Origin: Antitrichia curtipendula
Taxonomy: Eukaryota > Streptophyta > Bryopsida > Hypnales > Leucodontaceae
NCBI GenBank assembly: GCA_951230915.1
Contig: OX579641.1
Coordinates: forward strand, 13,618,254 to 13,682,253
Direction of reading: 5' to 3'
Length of the DNA: 64,000 bases
The notes below the pieces were generated by a model. It did not search any database. It was not told where the DNA came from and saw only the letters and a program-made list of their open reading frames with translations. The translations under genes and the position numbers were made by a program. Shown here one piece after another: positions 59,401-64,000 of this stretch (the stretch's first letter is position 1; every line of letters begins with the position of its first letter).

Positions 59401-59645
59401 GGGAGTATATCAAATTGGCCCACATTGCCATGGTGCATGTGCTGGGCAGCGTGGAGGATGAACGCACATTCTCTGCGTTGTCTTTTCTCAAGGACCGGCT
59501 ACGTAACAGACTTGATCAACACTTGAGCGTGGTTGTGGGCATGCATTGTCAGAGTCTATATACTTTGCAGAATTTTCCATATGACGATTGTTTTAAGCAG
59601 TGGGTGCTTGCTACTGAACGACATCGTTATGCGCTCACTGCGTGA
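56500..59645 (+). pseudogene. hAT transposase, three exons, nearly intact
   Basis: The start is set at ATG 56500 (MADSPSALED); the frame is open further upstream without family content. Exons 56500-58157, 58446-58845 and 59020-59645 join in phase at GT-AG introns (GTGAGT and GTAGGT donors). Order: coiled, charged N-terminus (ERRKRKLARLQREAKAAEQQ), acidic stretch, BED-like zinc finger (CIPC...KWDIISKHGQRDIH), catalytic-core segments LSTDETSACDNTSW and LLCFGADGVSSFQG, HRLNLAAQSLL, TRWMSCLGPIRRL, and the C-terminal dimerisation region SALSFLKDRLRNRL. One extra base in a G run near 57722 shifts the frame, and TAG near 59359 stops it. Both are single changes. It cuts and pastes hAT DNA in the nucleus; the family resembles the ZNF862/DUF4371-type hATs. 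Confidence 0.9.
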
Positions 59646-60753
59646 TAAGCACTGTAGATGGAGGACTTAGTCCAGGGTAGCCAATTGGGGGCTAGGATTT
59701 GCTAGTTTGTTGGATTCAGCAAGCAGGCAGGCAGGTGAATAGGTGATAGACTTGGAATTGCACCTCATTTTTTGATGCATTTGCTTTTTGGTTATCAATT
59801 CCAGGAAAGTCCAAGCTACATTGTATGCCTTTCATGGAACACGGCTTTTATTTCTTTGTGGTTGTGAATTTATCGTGTATGGGTGATGTCTTTGGTTGCT
59901 TGCAGGTGGGGAAAGCAGGAGTGCGTGCTTGAATCTTTCTAACTCTAGTGAGGTATAGTAAATGTTCTCAATTTTCACAGCTTCATATCATCACTTTGTC
60001 AGGTATGGCACTTTTTATTTCCATTGTTTCTAATTTTGTGTGCATTGATTCCACTCCATTCCCTTACTAACTTTGGCATCGGAGTGTGCAATTTGGTTGG
60101 TTGCAGGTGACATCACAACAGTCACGAAGTCAAATGTCACAAAAGTTTTGGAGACTTTGAAACTGTCAGCTTGGCGCTTGTTATTCATTGTAGTTGCATC
60201 CTCGCATTGTACTAACATGTGTAAGATTTGTGTGTTACATCTTTTCTAGTTTTCTGTTGTTGTAGTGTTGTACTAAATCAAGCATCGAAGTGCTTGTGTT
60301 TGTTTTGCAGGTCTTGTTCTGGTAGTTGCAGAGCTAGGAGAAGTAGAAGCATTGTGTTGAAGTTGTATTTGTTGTGTAAATCTATTTTTTCATGAAAGTC
60401 GTTCCTTCTCCTTTTGAATAAAATTGCCATTTTTGTGTTAAATGTTTCCATCGTATTGCTAAAATGTCTACACAATGTCAGAATAACAAACCAAACGCAG
60501 CCTAAGCTGATTCAGGCCCGCATACTAAACAGCCTAAATTTAGACAAATATGAATCTCTGGTCGCCCATGCCTGCGACATACAGAATTTAGAAGTAGCCA
60601 ATGACCTCCAATACTAAGGCAAAAGTTTACTTTGAAGCCAGTCACTTAAAGAACAAAATGTCAAATCCATTAAGAAAAAAGCCACATGGCCTGTCCCTAT
60701 TTGCTTCTTGGCGAGAAATAAGCACCCAGCCCAAAACGAAAAAAAAAAACCTG
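59646..60753 (+). other. 3' non-coding part of the hAT element
   Basis: No reading frame with hAT domains. Three acceptor-like TTGCAGGT sites (about 59903, 60104, 60307) suggest 3'-UTR introns or decayed exons. AATAAA at 60417 is a candidate polyadenylation signal for the transposase transcript. Confidence 0.5.
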
Positions 60754-60761
60754 GCTCAAAC
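60754..60761. repeat. hAT target-site duplication, right copy
   Basis: GCTCAAAC, identical to 55605-55612. Confidence 0.95.
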
Positions 60762-63420
60762 TCCTCAATTGTCATGGAGGCTACCAAAGAACTCTTGGGT
60801 GAACTTCTACTGGTACAAGAAGGGGCGGTACCTAAGATTCTTGACTTTGATGAACTTGTCCCCGTGTTGGACAAGTACAAATACTTTAGCTCTCCGAGTA
60901 TTCAAAACGAGGTAACATCTTTCAAATATCTAAGGAGGTTTGGTGTGATAGATAGCAATACAAAGTTAAGGGGGTCAAGCACGTGGGCCTTTGTTCAAAA
61001 GAGTAAATTCCCTGGACATGGGACATATTTAGATAAAATATTTGTGTTCAAAATGTCTAAAGTAGGACTAGGAAGTGGACTTGACTTAGTGAAGCGAATG
61101 CAAAGTGGAGGGGACCTTCAGGACGCGTGGCTGATGTTTGATCATGTCAAACGTATAAAAGGGTGGACAACCATGGCGTATCATGTATACGACTCCAACT
61201 ACAGTTGAGTCATAACCATCGTTGTATGTGACATGCAATTTGAAGATTGCGGAGCTCAAATTTTGTTTTGGAAAAAATTGAATTTTGTTATTGAGAGATA
61301 TAGGATAGGAAAGCCTCAATTCAAAGGATTCATGGCAAATAGTACACAAGCAAATTGGAATGTTGTACGGATGGTGTATGGATCGCAGGACAACAGCGTA
61401 TCAATGGAGAACCGTGAATGAACATGTCTCTTCTATTAGACTCAGTCCATGGAGAAACATACAAAAGCAAAGATTTTCGGGGACTTACAAGATCAACATC
61501 GTTTGCTTTGCAAGCAGTACAAGAAATCGGAGACACCCTTAGAATCAGAAAGTTGTTATCTAGCCATTAGAGCATGGTGATTATCATCAGGTGCTACCAT
61601 GCAAGTTGGACTTCGGTGACTAGAGCTGTGGCTTTCCTTCTAGCATTTTTATTACCGTCAATGGGGTGGATTTATGCAACTCGTAAGTTCTTCTCTTATT
61701 TTATTTTAATTGATAATACCTCCTTTGTCATTGTATCTCAATATTATATTTTTCCATGATGTGAGTACCTTGAAGAGGCTTCTCGGTTCTAGGAGGGGTT
61801 CGTGGCAGGTCTGTCTTCTATAATTATTTGAACCATTATTTCACCCATAGTTCTGCTATGTGAATGACTATATATTTGTTCTCTGGAATTTGATAACAAA
61901 TGGTGGTAACTGGCCTCTTTCATTGCAGGATCTTAACAACTCTAAGTTAGTAAATGTGCCATTGTGCAACCTCGCGGAGACGGTACATAACAAATGGCTT
62001 TAATAATTTGGAAATCGTGGGAATGATTTGTACATTGCTATTGTAGATGATTTCGTCCAAGCGTTCATGCAGATGGTCAAGTACTACCAATACTTCAAGG
62101 AAAATGAAGGTAGTAGGGGACCAGGGAAGAAAGAGCTACTGCTCCTAGCGGCCCAACGTTCAACAGAACAAACGAGAAATCCGAAATCGCTCACAGAAGC
62201 TATTTCCAACATTTCAGTTGTGGAAGAATTTTTTAATAGAGAGCCTCATCTAGAAGGTGAAGAGGTATTTGGATTGCAGAAGAAAAAGGTAGATATGGCA
62301 CTTGGATGCAAGCATGATTCTCACAAGCCAGATAAAGTGAATTTCTCTCATCCATGCATTCAAACACAATCATGGAGAGCCACAACATGTGCATCGGATT
62401 TGAACACATTTTTTGAGGACAATCTTCCATGTGTGGATGTGGATCTTCCGATCACAACATCATATAAGCACATTGGAGGCCAAACTAGTACTCCAAATTC
62501 AACTCATGTGTCAGCAATTCAAGAGACCATGTGTGACGACAGCCAATGGCACATAGCACAGTTATCGAAAACATCAGCAAAGGTGTGCTTTGTACTACAA
62601 GCAATTACAAAAAAGAAGTGCACATTACAAATAGTGCATAACAATATTGCTATTGCTACACCAATGTATACAGTTATGATGGTGAATTACAAAAAAAATC
62701 GTCATGACCATATGCAATTTTTCTTTTGCAACAATGACATTGAACGTTGTATGAAAGGAACACGGCGGAAATGGGTGTTATCCTTGCCACTTATTCCGTC
62801 CATTTGGCCTGTGAAAACGGGTACCTAATTGTCAAAGGCCGAGATTTTAGCCTTAGAAGCAGATGACTTTCAACTTCCGCAACGTCAAGTCATTTCATCC
62901 CGGAGACTGTTTGGTGGTGAAGCAGGCACAAAAATTGTGCATGCCTACCATGTTCCGTCTTCACCAAATGAACATCCTACAATTCAAGCAAGAAAGGTTG
63001 TCCGTCGCAACTTGAAGGCCCCAATTGTAAAGCACCTGAACAATTTTGCATTGGCCCTAACACTGAATGCACGTATTCAAAGGGTGACCATGGTTCCTCA
63101 CCTTGGATTTGGTTGCATAATATCACTCATTTTTGGTGTAGAGCCTCGCCATGAAAAATACATGCTCACGGGATCCTCATTTACAGATTGCACTTGTCCG
63201 AGTTTCAAGGAGATGAAGTTGAAGTACTTAGGCAAGCGTAGAACTTGATGGAACTATAAGCATCTTTATTTTATTTTCACTGTCACCTGCAACCTACAAC
63301 CTACATTGGAGGCCTTCATTTATGCCACAAGTTTCAGTTTCAATGAAGTCAAGCAAGTGCTTCTTAGCGGGATACTAAATCATTTTGAAAGAATTTAGGA
63401 TTTGTCTTTGTGTACATAGA
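60762..63420 (+). pseudogene. Mutator-like transposase, catalytic and C-terminal part
   Basis: Continuation of 54444-55604. 60762-61208 then 61209-61421 hold the MULE DDE core: WTTMAYHVYDSNY, VVCDMQFEDCGAQ, FKGFMANSTQANWN, MENRE-TCLFY-TQSMEKHTK. Frames 62028-62828 and 62829-63248 are the same frame split by one TAA and carry the long C-terminal region. A SWIM-type zinc finger follows: TDCTCPSFKEMK (63185-63220) and, after a stop, WNYKHLYFIF, with the second cysteine apparently lost. Stops, frameshifts and a likely Asp-to-Asn change in FMAN show a dead copy. Function in the intact family is cut-and-paste transposition; right terminal repeats were not found. Confidence 0.8.
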
Positions 63421-64000
63421 CCATGTCTATGTTTACTGAGTCATTAACAAAAATGTACTGAGACTAAAAGGGCCAGTACTTGCATTTAATTGGACCCATC
63501 CTAAATCTATTTGAAAATATTTTCATTGTACTTGTATTCTGTATAATGTTTTTATCCTTGGAGCCATGCATACCATGTGTTCCATTCTTTTAGTCTTTGG
63601 CATTGTGACGACATTGTTAGCCTCAAAGCAAACGTATGGAGCAAGCCATCTTCTATCCAAAATCGGAGTTTAGCTATACCCTTGGACAAGCACACAGGTC
63701 CAAGCCCTAGGCTGTTCTACATTTTCACGAAAATAGGCGTATTGCACACAACTATTGTTATGTGCGTGCAAAATGACATTGTGACCAAAACCATGGGCAT
63801 AGGGCAGCCTATTCCTTGGCCATAGGACCAAGCACCCATAGAATTTTATTTACATGGCAGAGTAATTCAATCTGTGATTTTCTCATTGCATTGTTACTTC
63901 TTTTTTAAAGTATTCATGTCTGAACTTTCGTTGGAGATGGTTTTACCAATATATTGACCTACTTCCATTCAACATTTACATCCAAATTTTCATCCATTTT
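63421..64000. other. unassigned sequence after the Mutator-like element
   Basis: A short plus-strand frame (63577-63825) has no domain. The stretch may be the MULE's 3' non-coding end or host sequence. Confidence 0.3.

Larger units (their letters stand above)
55613..60753 (+). mobile_element. hAT transposon inserted in a Mutator-like element
   Basis: Starts CAGGGTTTCTTTTTC and ends with ...AAAAAAACCTG (inverse CAGGTTTTTTTTTTTC), flanked by a perfect 8-bp duplication GCTCAAAC. Length 5141 bp. It contains subterminal tandem repeats (55871-56045), a three-exon transposase gene (56500-59645), a roughly 0.8-kb 3' region with three TTGCAGGT motifs, and AATAAA at 60417-60422. Deleting the element with one duplication rejoins the MULE frame, which shows the order of events. 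Confidence 0.95.

Noticed and set aside
1..64000. tRNA, rRNA, riboswitch or CRISPR array
   Set aside because: Read by eye on both strands, no cloverleaf with box B, no rRNA motif and no regularly spaced direct repeats with unique spacers were seen.

Overview
The window looks like nuclear DNA of a land plant: AT-rich, gene-poor, with spliceosomal GT-AG introns and layer upon layer of plant-type transposable elements (CACTA, hAT, Mutator-like, Ty1/copia, chromodomain Ty3/gypsy, many MITEs). The protein families in the right half resemble, from memory only, families common in seed-free plants (ferns, lycophytes, mosses). That placement is low confidence. I found no intact ordinary host gene, no tRNA or rRNA, and no CRISPR.

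Layout. 1-37 kb is a repeat sea. Its main component is a short-element family (here 'family A') with termini TTAA-CCCCTAAAGG and TTAA target duplications. At least 12 copies can be seen, several nested in or interrupted by a second family ('family B', termini AGGTAGT, TA target). There are also a Tourist-like MITE, an element with a perfect 78-bp-arm hairpin, a 3' fragment of a chromovirus (23.6-24.2 kb), and a 5'-truncated copia element (35.1-37.3 kb) whose LTR cuts a family A copy.

38.4-49.4 kb carries two nearly identical non-autonomous CACTA elements (38371-40270 and 47301-49411), each with its own 3-bp target duplication and internal arrays of palindromes. Between and around them, on the minus strand (41531-50772), I could assemble a gene of up to 14 exons, with every junction GT-AG and in phase. 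It would encode a protein of about 1.4 kaa with a ParB/sulfiredoxin-like DGNH motif in the middle and a beta-class (N4/N6) DNA-methylase-like C-terminus. It carries about 18 in-frame stop codons but only one apparent frameshift. One CACTA copy lies in one of its introns. This is the most interesting object in the window.

50.8-54.4 kb is a higher-GC stretch of simple and tandem repeats with no recognisable gene. 54.4-63.4 kb is a decayed Mutator-like element (zinc-binding N-terminal region, DDE transposase, SWIM finger) split by a 5141-bp hAT element (55613-60753) with terminal inverted repeats and a perfect 8-bp target duplication. The hAT transposase gene has three exons and is nearly intact (one frameshift, one nonsense codon).
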